Shown: positions 11,167-22,142, counted from the first letter of the stretch. The stretch is DNA of 64,000 nucleotides from Verticillium longisporum (GCA_019188255.1 JAETXT010000011.1:3224001-3288000); one strand, 5' to 3'. The notes: generated by a model from the sequence alone, not told the origin. Numbers and translations are program-made.

Positions 11167-12069
11167 GCCCAGGGGGGGTTGCTTCCCTTCCCGTTACCGA
11201 ACCTGCCTGCTGCTTGCTTCGCTGCTTCCTACCTACCGACAAGGGCCACACCTACTACACGGTACCGTAGATCGATCGGGCTTGCCATGAATCATACAGG
11301 ACCGTGTCAGAGAGTTCGACCTCCTCGTCGAGCGACAGTTCTGCTGTTCTTCACGTCTTGTCTCCTTCTGTCATGATCAGCCCAACTCCAAGAACGAACG
11401 GCATGCACACACGCCAAGGCTTTCAGTCGACGGCCAACCGCTGAGCCGAAACCGAGTCCGGCGTCACCCCAATCTTCCGTCTCGTACACAGTGCTCAGAC
11501 GCCCCACCGCCAGCCGGCGACAACACGATCTGAATACCCAGAATGGGAAGAATCTCGTTTCCCCTCTCCTCCACCATGTTGCCCCCCCGCATCTGTTCCG
11601 TTGCTCCCGGTACCAAGGCATGCCGTTACTGGCCACTCGCCAGCGTTTGGCATGGATCTCTCTTCCACTGACCTGTGCATCTCGAGCACCGCTTGCTTTC
11701 ACCGCTAACTTGATAGGTTGTCGGACCTGGCAGCCACCCGTCTTTTGCAGCAAATGGCGGGGTCAACAGCGTTCACCTTCTCGAACACGGACCAACCCAA
11801 CGCTGTCCTTCGCAGGCTTCACAAGCTTCACAGCCCGAGTCTGCAGGCCTGTGATGTGCAACCCAGGCCATCGACCCCGTCCCTCACATTCCTACACACC
11901 CTCTTGGACGAGTGCCGCGGCATTATATTTTAGGGGACCCTGCTCCATCGATTTCATGTGAACATCACGGGGTCGGTCACCTGATTACCCGACGGACCCA
12001 AGGGTCGTTCAAACGTAGCTTCAATTCAGGCTGGCTTAACTAGCAATAATGGATGCTTGGCGCACGCAT
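11167..12069. other. Intergenic region between the hexamer array and the hexosaminidase 3' end
   Basis: About 0.9 kb of pyrimidine-rich sequence with short random open frames. No repeat, tRNA or conserved protein is seen. Confidence 0.45.
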
Positions 12070-13899
12070 CTACATGACAAACGCGCACTCTTCAGGCGAT
12101 GCCTGCGTGCAGAACGGCATGTGCACCGGCGCCGAGCCAACGCCTCGCGCGACCATTCTCTCGCGGAACTCTGCCAGTCGCGGCGCCGCGTCGTACTGAC
12201 TCCGGTTCTGACCTGACGCATCCGTTCGCCCCGACCACAGCACCTCACCCGCGGCGCTCGTCCTCGGCCACAGAATCGTATCCAGGTTCACCGCGTCAAT
12301 CGACTCACTCCATGCCGTCACTTCGCCGCCGAGCACCAGCTTGGCCTCCTCCTCCGTCAGGCCCTCCGCTGGGTCGTGCGAATAGATCAATCGCCAGCCT
12401 TTGGCAGGCGAGCACCAGTCTCGGAACGGATAGAACGCCTTGAACGCGGCGCCGTTGTCAAAGTTGAGCCAGTGACCCCGTCCGCAGTCGAGGTACCAAA
12501 AGTTGTAGTTGCTGTCGATGACCTTGTGGCCTAGTCCCGTCACCCGCTTGATCGATGGTTCACCGAGCCATGTCTGAACGACAACGTCCTTGCCCATGGT
12601 GATGTTCCATTCGGTTGCCATCTCCTCCCAAACCATCGGCACCAGACCATGCTTACGCACGCGCGCGTGGTTCTTGTCCATGAACCTCTGCAGCAGGGGC
12701 TGCAGGACCTGAGACGAGTTGGAGCGGACACCCTCGTCCAGCATGGAGTCGTTCTTGTTCAGCTCGTCACCACCAGTGTGGAAGTACGCCGTGTATGGCG
12801 CGACGCGCGGGAGCAGATCATCAAAGAGCTTATCGAGAAAACTGTCGACTGCAGTGCTGTTCAACCTGAAGGCGCCACAAGGCGGCTCGGCGCACCACCA
12901 CTGATATGGCTGTTGGTTGTACGCAACGATAAGCTCGGGGTACGCAAAGGCGATGGAGCCCGTGTGGCCGGGCATGTCAATCTCGACTATGACCTGAACG
13001 CCCCTGTGAACGGCATACTCGTGGATGTACTGGATGTCTTTGGGCGTGTATGAGAGACCCTTGCGGTAGGCACCCTTGGCGGACAGATCAGGCATGGCGG
13101 GAATATCAAGGGGCCACGACTGCGAATCGGTGGCGTGGATGTGCAGCTTGTTCATCTTGCTCCAGGAGAGAGCGTCGATTGTGCGCAAAATGTCCTTGAC
13201 CGGGAAGAAGCTGCGGGCCGTGTCCATGAGCAGTCCGCGGTGCGGATACTTGGGCTTGTCCTCGACGGAAACGGGTGCATGTGTGGTGTACCAATCTTTG
13301 CCGGTTGTGTGCGAGTAGAAGAGCTGGGAGAAGGACTCGAGCGCGCGCAGGACGCCAATGGCCGTTGGTGCCTTGATCTCGGCGACGCCATCCTCGGAGA
13401 GGGTCAAGGTGTACGACTCATCAACATCCTCGGCCAAGGACGTGTAGGGGCTCTCGCTGTCGTTCTTGCTGTTCTGTGTGATGCTCAACGATTTGACGCG
13501 GCCCTGACCACTACCGTGGACATCAGGCTCGAACTGGCTGTTCTTCTCGTGGAGCATCCAGGGCACGAAGTTTTGGTGGAAGATGGAGTTCAGGGAGCGC
13601 GACACGGCGCCCTGGATGACAGCCTTGCTGCTCCAGGCGCAGCTGGTGTCCGGCTTGTAGCTGTACGTGTAGGGGAGCTGCATGTTCAAAACGGTCTCAG
13701 CATGCTGCGCAAAGGCGCCGCCGGTGTCATGGAGGGAGGGAGAGTTCCAGCGTACAGGGTCACCATTGTAGGTTATCTTCAAGGACTCGTCTATGAAGAG
13801 GGTTGTGTTGCCCGTCGTGAGCTTCTTGGGGGCGGGCCAGATGCTGGCTTGGGTGAGGGTCAGGGCGAGGGAGGTGAGGAGGACGGATGAGAGGTGCAT
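12070..13899 (-). CDS. Secreted beta-N-acetylhexosaminidase, GH20
   Basis: Removes terminal N-acetylglucosamine from chitin oligomers and glycoconjugates outside the cell. Intronless, 609 aa from the start at 13899 (an ATG three codons upstream gives 612 aa). A signal peptide MHLSSVLLTSLALTLTQAS is followed by the N-terminal accessory domain and then the GH20 barrel. The barrel holds YPHRGLLMDTAR, the HIHATDSQSWP segment, EIDMPGHTGS and the catalytic pair in HTGGDEL (Asp-Glu, about residues 378-379 of the 609-aa form). WYLDCGRGHW and the late W..E segment are also typical. There are several N-glycosylation sequons. Unlike most neighbours it has no intron. The promoter lies to the right (13900-15640). 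Chitin turnover links it loosely to the GH16 wall enzyme at the left edge. Confidence 0.95.
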   Translation of the reverse strand: MHLSSVLLTSLALTLTQASIWPAPKKLTTGNTTLFIDESLKITYNGDPVRWNSPSLHDTGGAFAQHAETVLNMQLPYTYSYKPDTSCAWSSKAVIQGAVSRSLNSIFHQNFVPWMLHEKNSQFEPDVHGSGQGRVKSLSITQNSKNDSESPYTSLAEDVDESYTLTLSEDGVAEIKAPTAIGVLRALESFSQLFYSHTTGKDWYTTHAPVSVEDKPKYPHRGLLMDTARSFFPVKDILRTIDALSWSKMNKLHIHATDSQSWPLDIPAMPDLSAKGAYRKGLSYTPKDIQYIHEYAVHRGVQVIVEIDMPGHTGSIAFAYPELIVAYNQQPYQWWCAEPPCGAFRLNSTAVDSFLDKLFDDLLPRVAPYTAYFHTGGDELNKNDSMLDEGVRSNSSQVLQPLLQRFMDKNHARVRKHGLVPMVWEEMATEWNITMGKDVVVQTWLGEPSIKRVTGLGHKVIDSNYNFWYLDCGRGHWLNFDNGAAFKAFYPFRDWCSPAKGWRLIYSHDPAEGLTEEEAKLVLGGEVTAWSESIDAVNLDTILWPRTSAAGEVLWSGRTDASGQNRSQYDAAPRLAEFRERMVARGVGSAPVHMPFCTQASPEECAFVM

Positions 13900-15640
13900 G
13901 ATGGGCAATCCAGCGGCTCGTGCTGCTGGTCCCGCGAAATATATGAATCGTACGTAGGCCTGTGGTGTTGCGAAGATGCAAGAAGTATCACACGCCTAGT
14001 GCATGGGAGACAGAGGTAGGACGAAGGGAGGGGAAGGAAGGGGACGAGTCCATATATATGCTGTCAAACGTAAAGGAACGCAAGAGGAAAACGTGTTGTG
14101 CACGCGGAGCTAGAAAGACAATGTCGCGGCCAGCCAGCGGCCGCCGAGGCGTCCCGTGGATTATCGAGTCGTGTGTAACAACTCCCAAGGGGACTTTCTA
14201 ATTTGGGGAGCCTTGACGAGAGGGGGGGGCACGTCTAGGGAGAGGCTTGTACAACGTAGGTAGGGGCACCCTTCTAGGCGGGCGGTCGGCGACGACGACG
14301 ATGACGGACCAAACAACGGGTTGCCTTGCGATGGATGGTAAGGTTTCCTCTGCCAGCGTCGTTTCTGCCTCTGATAGGAAGATGGGCAAAATGGTAAGCC
14401 AACCAGCGGGAGGAGGTTGAGGTGGACGCGCGCCGGCAGTTGACGGGGGGCCGGTGGAATGTGGCGAGGGGGATTGGTTGTTCGGCCAGCCACCGGGGGG
14501 GGTCTTTGCCTGGGTTCTAGGGTGGTTCTCTGGGTGGGTTTTTTTCTTTCTTGGTCTCTGATCTACAGCCGCATCGTCATCTCCTTTTTTTTCTCCTTCG
14601 CTGTCGCCAGGGATATGGCTGATTGGGTTGTTGGTAGAGTGGAGGAGGGCGCGGCACGGCAGGGCGGCGGGGAGGCTCCGACGCGGGTAGCGGCTACGTT
14701 ACTTCTTGTCTCGTTCGGGAGGCGGGGCTGAGATGAAGGTGAAGTGCTGTTGGGCGATGCGAGATATCATGCGGTGTTTCGTTGCTTCAGCGGAAGGAGG
14801 GTGCACTGGGCAGAACGATAGACGGGAGGAGCAAAAAGGGGCTTGGGGTTGACTTTCGCTATCAGGAAGGTCGTTGATCGTTGGTGGAGGTGGCACTGGT
14901 TGATGCTGAGATGGGGAATGGCAGGTGATCGGTCTGTGGATGAGACCTGAGGGGGAGAAGATGGTTTGTGAGGTGAGGTTACACCGCTTGCCAGCTACCT
15001 ACCTACACATTTTTCCGTCGTTTGGTCGGCTGGCGGGCTGGCTGGCTTGCATGTCAGAGTGCATCCGGCGGTCATGCAGGCGGCCAGCAAAGACTCGGTT
15101 GCCGGCCACAACATCTCGAACCAAGCCGCAGGACAGGTATTTAAACCAAGCCGCAGGGCAACGCCTGTCCTGCGTGCGGGTTGCATCTGGTGATTTTTTA
15201 CTTTTCCCAGGAGGGGCGCATGCTCCCGCGCTCGAGCAATGAATCACTGGATGAATGGCCTTCACAGGAATTGCTAATGTCCACCGATATTGAGTTGCGA
15301 AGACCGATCGGCATGTTTATCTGCTATTGGTTTCACGCACAGGAGGGGGCCTCCCAATGCTATAAGTCCGGAATGTCTCCGTCACCTGACGGGTCGTTGG
15401 CCTCTCGCCCATGGCAACATGGTCGTGGTGGGTTACATCCGCTGCCGAAGCCTATGGAAGGCTTGGCTGACCTGCGATGACGACGCTGAGCCGCAGTCCT
15501 CTCTCGTCTCATGATCTTCACCAGGCTGTGAGATGGGGAGCGGCTGTTCGCGTCTGGCGATGCTCATTGCCTTACTCTCTCTCTCTCCTGCTCGACTATC
15601 GACTGCTCCGAGCCTCACGATGCACAGTGCGAAATACACG
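13900..15640. other. Hexosaminidase promoter region, no further gene
   Basis: About 1.7 kb containing G-rich and T-rich tracts and short open frames without protein character. It also holds the small nested repeat described separately near 15120-15174. The tRNA-Pro gene begins at 15641. Confidence 0.45.
15120..15174. repeat. Nested direct and inverted repeat around TATTTAAA
   Basis: Two direct copies of AACCAAGCCGCAGG stand about 27 bp apart. Overlapping them, CGCAGGACAGG (15127-15137) is matched by its exact inverse CCTGTCCTGCG (15164-15174). The spacer contains TATTTAAA. This could be a regulatory site or a chance stem. Confidence 0.6.
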
Positions 15641-15732
15641 GCGCCGTTGGTCTAGTGGTATGATTCTCGCTTAGGGTCATACCCTGAAGCACAGCTTGCG
15701 AGAGGTCCCGGGTTCAATCCCCGGATGGCGCC
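15641..15732 (+). tRNA. tRNA-Pro(AGG) with a 20-nt intron
   Basis: The acceptor stem GCGCCGT pairs with ATGGCGC, followed by discriminator C. A-box TGGTCTAGTGG and B-box GGTTCAATCCC are present. The anticodon arm is CTCGC / GCGAG with loop TTAGGG..T, giving anticodon AGG. Removing the 20 bases after position 37 leaves a normal 72-nt tRNA. A TTTT tract follows at once as Pol III terminator. A second copy lies at 22051. Confidence 0.95.
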
Positions 15733-16122
15733 CGTCAGTTTTGCTCCTGGGTCTCTTGGCAAGGGACAGTTTGGCTTTTGCTGTCATGAAGTATGTATTC
15801 ATTGCGTGTTGGGAATGTTTGCTGTGGTGCCTTTCAGAGCAAGAATTGCATGGTGGCGGGGTGATGGAGTGACCACAGTGCGGGGTTCTTGTGGATGAGT
15901 CGGCATTCAGAGTGGCACGAACTTTATCTGAGGTGTGATCGTCTCAGTACTTAGCAAAAGCATTGGAACCAAATAGTCGCCGAGGTAGTATTTGTTTAGG
16001 GAATAAAATCAACGCTCGATTGTCGTCTCTTCCATAGCAGAAGGATTATACACATGTTATACACCCTTGTTGCCCAGTCAGGCAATCTGTAAACACACCA
16101 TGATGTACGTGCCAGACCCGCT
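15733..16122. other. Intergenic region, HEM14 3' flank
   Basis: 390 bases between the tRNA terminator and the HEM14 stop codon, probably including the HEM14 3' UTR. No feature is recognised. Confidence 0.45.
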
Positions 16123-18211
16123 CTAGCGAAGCCACTGCACAATCTTCGACACCCGATCAGGGATCAGCCTGCCGACCCCCTGCAGCCCGTGCCGGTCGAC
16201 GGCTTGCAGCTTCTCGTCTCCTCGGAACCGAGCGAGACCCGTGTCGCCGACCGCGGCCTTTCCAGGGTCCGTCACCTGCGTGGCCATGTCGTAACCCGAG
16301 CGCATCGACCCGACGACGCCGACCGCCGAGTACGAAGGCCCAGCCACGGCAAGCTGGCCGTTGAACGCAGCCGACAGCTCGCCATCGGCGCGCGCCATGA
16401 GCTCGCGGTGCCCGACGTGGTGCTGCGGGATGCAGTCCTTGTTCGTGCGCGCGAGCATGATGCATCGCTCATCCGGGTCGATGCCGAGGTGATCGTGGAG
16501 GATCTCGCGCACCTTGGCCTTCGCATCCTCCTCAGCGTACGTGCCCTTCATGAGCACGAACATCTTGGTGCCGTTCGGCTCGTCGAACGGCTTGGGCAGC
16601 GCGTCCGAGTCGAAGAAGACACCGAGCAGACCGTCGAGGTCGTTGCTCGAGTTGTCGTGGCGCGGCAGGAGATAACCCAGGCCTTGGTACGGGTGGTTGA
16701 GGCCTTCCTTGGGATACCAGACGTTGACGGCCGTGATGGTGACCGACTCGGTCGAGGCGAGAGCCGGGAGGTGTTTGGGCGCAAGCCTGAAGAGGTGCTT
16801 GCTGTTGATGGTGGAGATGACCTTGTCGTACGCCGCGGGCGAGGCGCCATCGGCAGTGGTGAGCTAGTGAACAAGGTCAGTCAAAGTTCGCTCGTCATAA
16901 TGCAGTGAGTGACAGTGAGAATTTGAAGCCATTCAAATCAGAAGGAAGGCAACGGAAAATTTCGACATCGTTTTTGCGCTTTTCCGACAAGACGATAAAG
17001 GTTTACATCCGCAATATTTCATCATGAAAGGCAGTGGTGGTGGTAGAGAGACAGGAAGCGAGTAGAACGTACCGTGACCTTGCGGGCAGCCGAGTCGAAT
17101 TCCACCTTGCTGATGGATTGACCCAGCTTCATCTCGACATTGGGCTTGTCCTGCAGGCTCTTGGCGATCGCCTTGGGAATAGAACCCATGCCCTCGGGGA
17201 AGGCGATCAACGCTCCCTGGTGGCTCAGCTTGACCATGTCGCGGACCTCTTCGGTGAGAAGCTGCGTCACCAGAGCGAGTTCATGGGCGGGAAGGTGAGC
17301 CAGGTGCGGAAGAGGCTCCTTCAGCCAGTAGTTGTGCCAGGGCTTGGGCATGACAGACTGCATGGACAGCCGGTCAATGTCGCCGCCCCAGATGCCGTGC
17401 AACACAGCCGAGGCGAACTGGTCGACGGTGCGAGACTCGCCTGCCGCCATGCGGAGGAATTCGCCGACAGACATGTCCTTGGGGAGACACTTATCAGAGC
17501 GGTCCGCGAAGGTGCCAAGACGGTTGCGCTTCATACGCCAGAATCCCTGAGCATGGGCTTCCAGAGAAGCTTGATCATGTTCTTCGGCGTGACGGCGGTG
17601 ATGTTGCCATCAATGCGGACATAGCGCGTGCCGCCAGGCCTGAAGCTGGGCATGATGTCAAGGTCGTTGAGCTGTAGGAGGCCTTATGTTAGCATATGGC
17701 TCGACATGCTCAAGACAAGCGGGAGGAGACAACGCACCAGAGTGAAGAGCACCAGGTCATCCATTTTCCAGGTGTCCCGGGCATAACTCCGCAGAGTGCG
17801 AGGGCCGCGCTCAAACTGCACGACGCTCTTCTGACCATTCTGCTCAAACTCGACCTTTTGAGTGTCGAGCCAGCCACCGACGCGATCACTCGCCTCGTAG
17901 ACAGTGATCTTGGTGCCGACAGGCACTGACTTGGCAAGGAAGTGCGCCGTCGTCAGGCCTGTGATGCCACCGCCAATGACGGCGATGTTTTGCGGCTCGC
18001 TGATGGCGTGCGTCGCGAGGCCACGTCGCCGAGCAGGAAAGACGCCCGCCGACGTAGCACCGTAGGCCATACAAGTCGGCCGAGACTTCCGCTGCGCAGC
18101 GGTCGTCAGGGTCCGAGAGGCCACGCGTGTGTGCGCGGCTGCGGCGGCGATGCCATGGCTGCGGTGGAGGGCTTTGTTGCAGAGCATGGTGGAGTAATAT
18201 GTTCTCAGCAT
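16123..18211 (-). CDS. HEM14: Protoporphyrinogen oxidase (mitochondrial), one frameshift
   Basis: Oxidises protoporphyrinogen IX to protoporphyrin IX, the next-to-last step of heme synthesis, at the inner mitochondrial membrane. Exons run 18211-17738, 17671-17073 and 16863-16123; the introns are 66 and 209 nt. The N-terminus is basic and alanine-rich, fitting a mitochondrial presequence; a second ATG at 18187 is an equally possible start. The FAD-binding motif is IAVIGGGITGL, near residue 78. VDQFASAVLHGIWGGDIDRLSMQS is the family signature in the middle exon. Exon 2 is 599 nt, one short of a whole number of codons. Upstream it reads LLWKPML, downstream QGFWRMKRN is one frame off, and adding a C at about 17548 joins them. 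The corrected protein is about 604 aa. The 209-nt second intron is long for this window. Confidence 0.93.
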
Positions 18212-19404
18212 GGACAAGAAAACATCTTCGCCGTGTCTATGGACCATTGAGTAGCTCAATGGTTTGAGGCACGGGGTGGGGGGGAGATATAGGATGCTGT
18301 TGACAAAAGTCGGCTGATGGGGGGAAGAGGAGGGAGAGAAAAAAAGTTAAGCTTTGCGTGTCGTTTGATGATGAACTGACCTCGCGATCCACTGGAGCTC
18401 GGCTACCTTAGCGACCCAATCAAGCCGGGTAGGTGTATGATGACTAACGGGTCTTTGGACGTACAGTGCGCGGGAGCCAGGCCTGGGTCAGGAAGTGAAG
18501 GCTGTTCTGGAGGTGTTTTTTACAAGCACGTCGACGACGAGGGAAATCAAGCAGATTCAGCTTGAGACGAATTCATTATTTCTTTTTTTTTCTGCCATGT
18601 TACCACAGAGGAAAGTCGGATGATAAAGCTTGATGCGACATTGCTGGGATGTTGACTACTCTTGTGGTTGATCACGATGTAAGCGTTACTCCAGCACATA
18701 CGAATAGACAACAATTCAGAAAATCAATGGAATATACGTAAATGGTTGATTTATAGCTTAAGATGTATTTTTTCTCGTCAACACACTTATATTGCTTGTA
18801 TTGGATGTTGCTGGTAACTGACGCGAACAATAAAACAAGGCAGATGACCTGCTTCACATGGAGTACTATTTGCTTCCAAACATTTCTGACAATCGGCCAT
18901 TAACAACATCCCCCGAGCTCAGCTATACGCCTACTCGGCCTCCTCGGTTAGCCCTGCATCGCATGAAATGACCCGACGGGTGGCTGCAGTATAGTGTCAT
19001 ACAGTACTGCTCACATCACCTCGAGACGTCCCGAGTCTTGAGTGATCATAGCGGCCTATCGTCAAAGAGAGCATATACAGCGAGCAGCAGCATGCGACGG
19101 ACAACACGGCAGAGACGGCAGAGCCAGAGGGTAACGTGGATAGAAGATCAAGATTAGGCCATCGCCGGGCCGTCCCCCAACGCCGTTGAATGCCATGGCT
19201 CGTGAGCCCGATAGGTACAGGTACAACAGGATTTCTTTCATCATTCCATTTCCCAGTCGTCATCTTCCAAGTTTCTCCTTCCCCCCCTCTCTCCAGCCCT
19301 GAGGGCGATCCGGCCCTTCTCGCCGAGGAGACGTACTTTGAAAGAGAACAGTGGCTATTTGTTTTCCTCATTTCGCTGCTTCCTCCTCCTCCTCCTTTTC
19401 ATAT
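18212..19404. other. HEM14 promoter and NAB2 3' flank
   Basis: About 1.2 kb. The middle (about 18560-18880) is richer in A and T than its surroundings, with runs of T, but has no coding or repeat structure. The right end should carry the NAB2 3' UTR. Confidence 0.45.
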
Positions 19405-20979
19405 CTACGTAATCAACTCCTGCTTCACGACAGTGTCATCCTCCTGGCCCATGGCGCTGTCCTCCGGGACCATGCTCTCATCCCCCTCGCCCTCGAGAAC
19501 AAACTTGCGCTCGCTGACGTGGGCGGCACCGCCCTCGGGCGTCCACACCTTGTCCTTGAAGCCGCCCTGCTGGCCCTCGTCGTGCAAGTAGGCGCAGTGG
19601 GGGTTCTTGCAGGGGTTGAAGCGGCACTTGACCTTGACGTGCGTGAACTTGCAGCCGGGCGTCGTGCAGCCCGAACCGTTGCGGCAGAGGGGCATGTCGG
19701 GGTGCTTGAAGGGACATTGCGGGTTGTGGCAGTTGGGGAAGAACTTGCAGTCCTGCTCGCCCTGGTGGGCCAGCTTGGCGGCCGGCGAGGGGTGGCGGCC
19801 GACGCACTTTCTGTTCTTGCAGGCGGCACCGAACGTGCACACGTCGTTCATGTCGACGTGCGTGTTCGGCGGTGCCGCTGGCGACTGGTGGCCAAACTTG
19901 CAGTCGCGGTTGGTGCAGCGGAGATTGAACTTGCACACCGTGTCCTCGGGATTGGGGGGCTCGCGCTTCGACATGTCGACGTCTTCGCCCTCGGCGCCAG
20001 CCTCGCCCTCGCCCTCAGGCTTGTTATTATCGTTGTTGCGATGTTGCCTGTTGTTGCGCTGGGGGCGTTGTGTGCGGTCAAAGAGCGACTTGCCGTGGCG
20101 TTGCTGGCCTCCGCCGGGGCCGTTCATGATCTGCTGTTGCAGTTGCGCCATCATCTGTGACTGCTGCTGCATCATAGCCATAAGGTCCATCTCTCCGCCC
20201 TGGGGCATGCCCCAACCGGCGTTCATGCCGGCCATGCCGGGAGGTCCATTGGCGCGCATGTTCATGCCGCCCATGGCGTTCATGCCGGCCTGGATGTTGG
20301 CGGCGCGCGCGTTCATGCCGCGACCGCCACCGCGCATGTTGCCGCGCGGCCCGGTCGGCGGTCCGCGGGCGTGCGAGCTGATCCTGTCGTTGCCACGCGT
20401 ACGGTGCAGAACGGAATCGCCTGTCCTGTCGAGAGCCTTGCCAAGCATGCGCTTCTCGCGGCCGCCCCGAAGGTTGTTGCCATTTCGCATGGATCGAGGG
20501 CCCGTCGGTCTGTCAAGTCGTGTCAGCGGTGTTCGCGATCGCGTGAATCGAGAAAGGGCGGGAGAGGCAGGGCCAGAGAGGAATACGCACGCGTTGAGCT
20601 CGCTGGCAACGCCGGCATTCATGTCAGTGTCCATCTCGACGTTCGCAGAAGCGTCTTGCGCGCCAAGGTTTGACTCTTCAGCGACTTGTGATGGCTGTGC
20701 TGCTCCGTTGAGCTGGATGTTCAGGACCTCGACCTGTTCAAACATCCAAGCGACGAGTGTGATCACGATGGGGTCGTTGGCGGGAAGGCCAAGGAGTTCT
20801 GTCGAGAGCTCGGTGACGATGTCCTCCTGGTTCTTGCCGTTGACGAGGGTGAGAGTGATGTACTCGGCCAGTGCTGAGGCATCGTTGGACTGTGCGAGGC
20901 CGACTTCGATGACCTTTGCCTGGATAGCCTCCGTGAGGGCATCCGCCAGCGGGGTGTGCTGGGCAACTTGTGTAGGCAT
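19405..20979 (-). CDS. NAB2: Nab2-like poly(A)-RNA-binding CCCH zinc-finger protein
   Basis: Nuclear protein that binds poly(A) tails, limits their length and helps export mRNA. Seen in order: a helical N-terminal domain (residues 1-90, PWI-like as in Nab2), an R/G-rich segment, a Met/Gly/Gln-rich segment (MNAMGGMNMRANGPPGMAGM, then QQQ runs) and five CCCH fingers. The fingers are CKFNLRCTNRDCKFGH, CTFGAACKNRKCVGRH, CKFFPNCHNPQCPFKH, CRNGSGCTTPGCKFTH and CRFNPCKNPHCAYLH. An 81-nt intron (20510-20590; donor GTGCGT, acceptor CAG) is a multiple of three and contains no stop, so retention would insert 27 residues. Splicing it gives 497 aa. The inserted peptide is unlike its surroundings, so I favour splicing. 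The gene points away from the tRNA at 22051. Confidence 0.9.
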   Translation of the reverse strand: MPTQVAQHTPLADALTEAIQAKVIEVGLAQSNDASALAEYITLTLVNGKNQEDIVTELSTELLGLPANDPIVITLVAWMFEQVEVLNIQLNGAAQPSQVAEESNLGAQDASANVEMDTDMNAGVASELNACVFLSGPASPALSRFTRSRTPLTRLDRPTGPRSMRNGNNLRGGREKRMLGKALDRTGDSVLHRTRGNDRISSHARGPPTGPRGNMRGGGRGMNARAANIQAGMNAMGGMNMRANGPPGMAGMNAGWGMPQGGEMDLMAMMQQQSQMMAQLQQQIMNGPGGGQQRHGKSLFDRTQRPQRNNRQHRNNDNNKPEGEGEAGAEGEDVDMSKREPPNPEDTVCKFNLRCTNRDCKFGHQSPAAPPNTHVDMNDVCTFGAACKNRKCVGRHPSPAAKLAHQGEQDCKFFPNCHNPQCPFKHPDMPLCRNGSGCTTPGCKFTHVKVKCRFNPCKNPHCAYLHDEGQQGGFKDKVWTPEGGAAHVSERKFVLEGEGDESMVPEDSAMGQEDDTVVKQELIT

Positions 20980-22050
20980 GGTTGCGAGCGCCTCGTAGGC
21001 GGGTTTCGCGTGAATGTGTGGGTCCTTGACGTTTGCGCTGGGGTGCGCAGGATGAAGGAGCTATATAGCGATCGTATCGAGCAGGATGATTGTCGTCGTT
21101 AGATCGCAGATGGTAGCTCAGACGCGCGTGATATGGGGGTAGTTGGGTAAATGAGGGTCGGAGAGGCTGCTGTGTTTTCTGATGACGGCAAATTCCTAGA
21201 GCACCTGCAGCCGCACGCTTTGCCTGATCTGGACTGATGTGGCGCACGAAGTCACGTGCCGTTCTGCTGACTGAGAAGCCGACTTCTCGGATGGCAGGCT
21301 AAGTCAAAAAACGATTAACTGGAGGGGTTGGGCAAAAGAGCACCCTGGCTTCAGAAGCCAACAGATCGAGGCTTTGTATTATTAATATTCTTCGGTCGAG
21401 GTCAGTCGAAAGTGATCTTGTTCACTGTCAGCCACAGCTGGACACTGAGACTGTCATTGGCGACGGAGATTCGCTTTGATCGAAGATTCAAGCTGCACCG
21501 ACACGGTGCTAGTCTGGCTGCGTGCCCCTTTCACCTGCTGTTCGTCAACAAAGGACATGGCCAATGCCATGCAGAGCACAGTTACGCTTTCGAGGCTCAG
21601 GCTTTCTGTCCCTACCTACCTATGCAACAAAGGGATCACCCGGAATTCATTCCCTGGCGCGTAGAGGTCGCACTCAAAGTGCCATGACTGTGCTTGATCA
21701 GGTTGTGTATCCGTCAGAACGGGCCAATATGATCAACCAATCGCAGGAGACAATTTAGACTCCCTCTGTTCATCTTCGATCGGTATCTGCACGCCCTTTG
21801 AGTCTTGTCCTCCAGCCTTTCGACGTAGAGGAGTGCCTCGAAGAACCCCCAACCTCTTAGCTGAGACCCACCCTCTTCTTGACTGAATCCACACACCGCA
21901 ACAATCCCCATTGGCCACTCATCCATCCTCCGTGTTGAATCTGGCACCAAAACTCCCCACCGACAAAACGCCATGCCCTCATATGCCGCACAATTCTCGG
22001 AGCTTCCCATCGCCCGGCCCCTGGTCCAACCAGGGATTTGTTCACTAAAC
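20980..22050. other. NAB2 promoter region up to the tRNA
   Basis: About 1.07 kb with no protein-like frame. Nothing conserved is recognised apart from the tRNA that follows. Confidence 0.45.
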
Positions 22051-22142
22051 GCGCCGTTGGTCTAGTGGTATGATTCTCGCTTAGGGTCACACCCTGAAGC
22101 ACAGCTTGCGAGAGGTCCCGGGTTCAATCCCCGGATGGCGCC
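22051..22142 (+). tRNA. tRNA-Pro(AGG), second copy with a 20-nt intron
   Basis: Identical to the copy at 15641 except for one base inside the intron (GTCAC instead of GTCAT). Same acceptor stem, A-box, B-box, anticodon AGG and discriminator C; a T6 terminator follows. The flanks of the two copies are not alike beyond the gene, so a recent large duplication is not supported. Confidence 0.95.

Noticed and set aside
10256..11251. 331-codon minus-strand frame of alternating Leu-His
   Set aside because: Same cause: it is a translation of the repeat.
10385..11290. 301-codon open frame of alternating Val-Gln across the hexamer array
   Set aside because: Every frame of this repeat is stop-free, and the non-repeat ends show no protein character or splice context.
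19607..20998. 463-codon frame antisense to NAB2
   Set aside because: It mirrors the GC-rich NAB2 exons and has no domain of its own.
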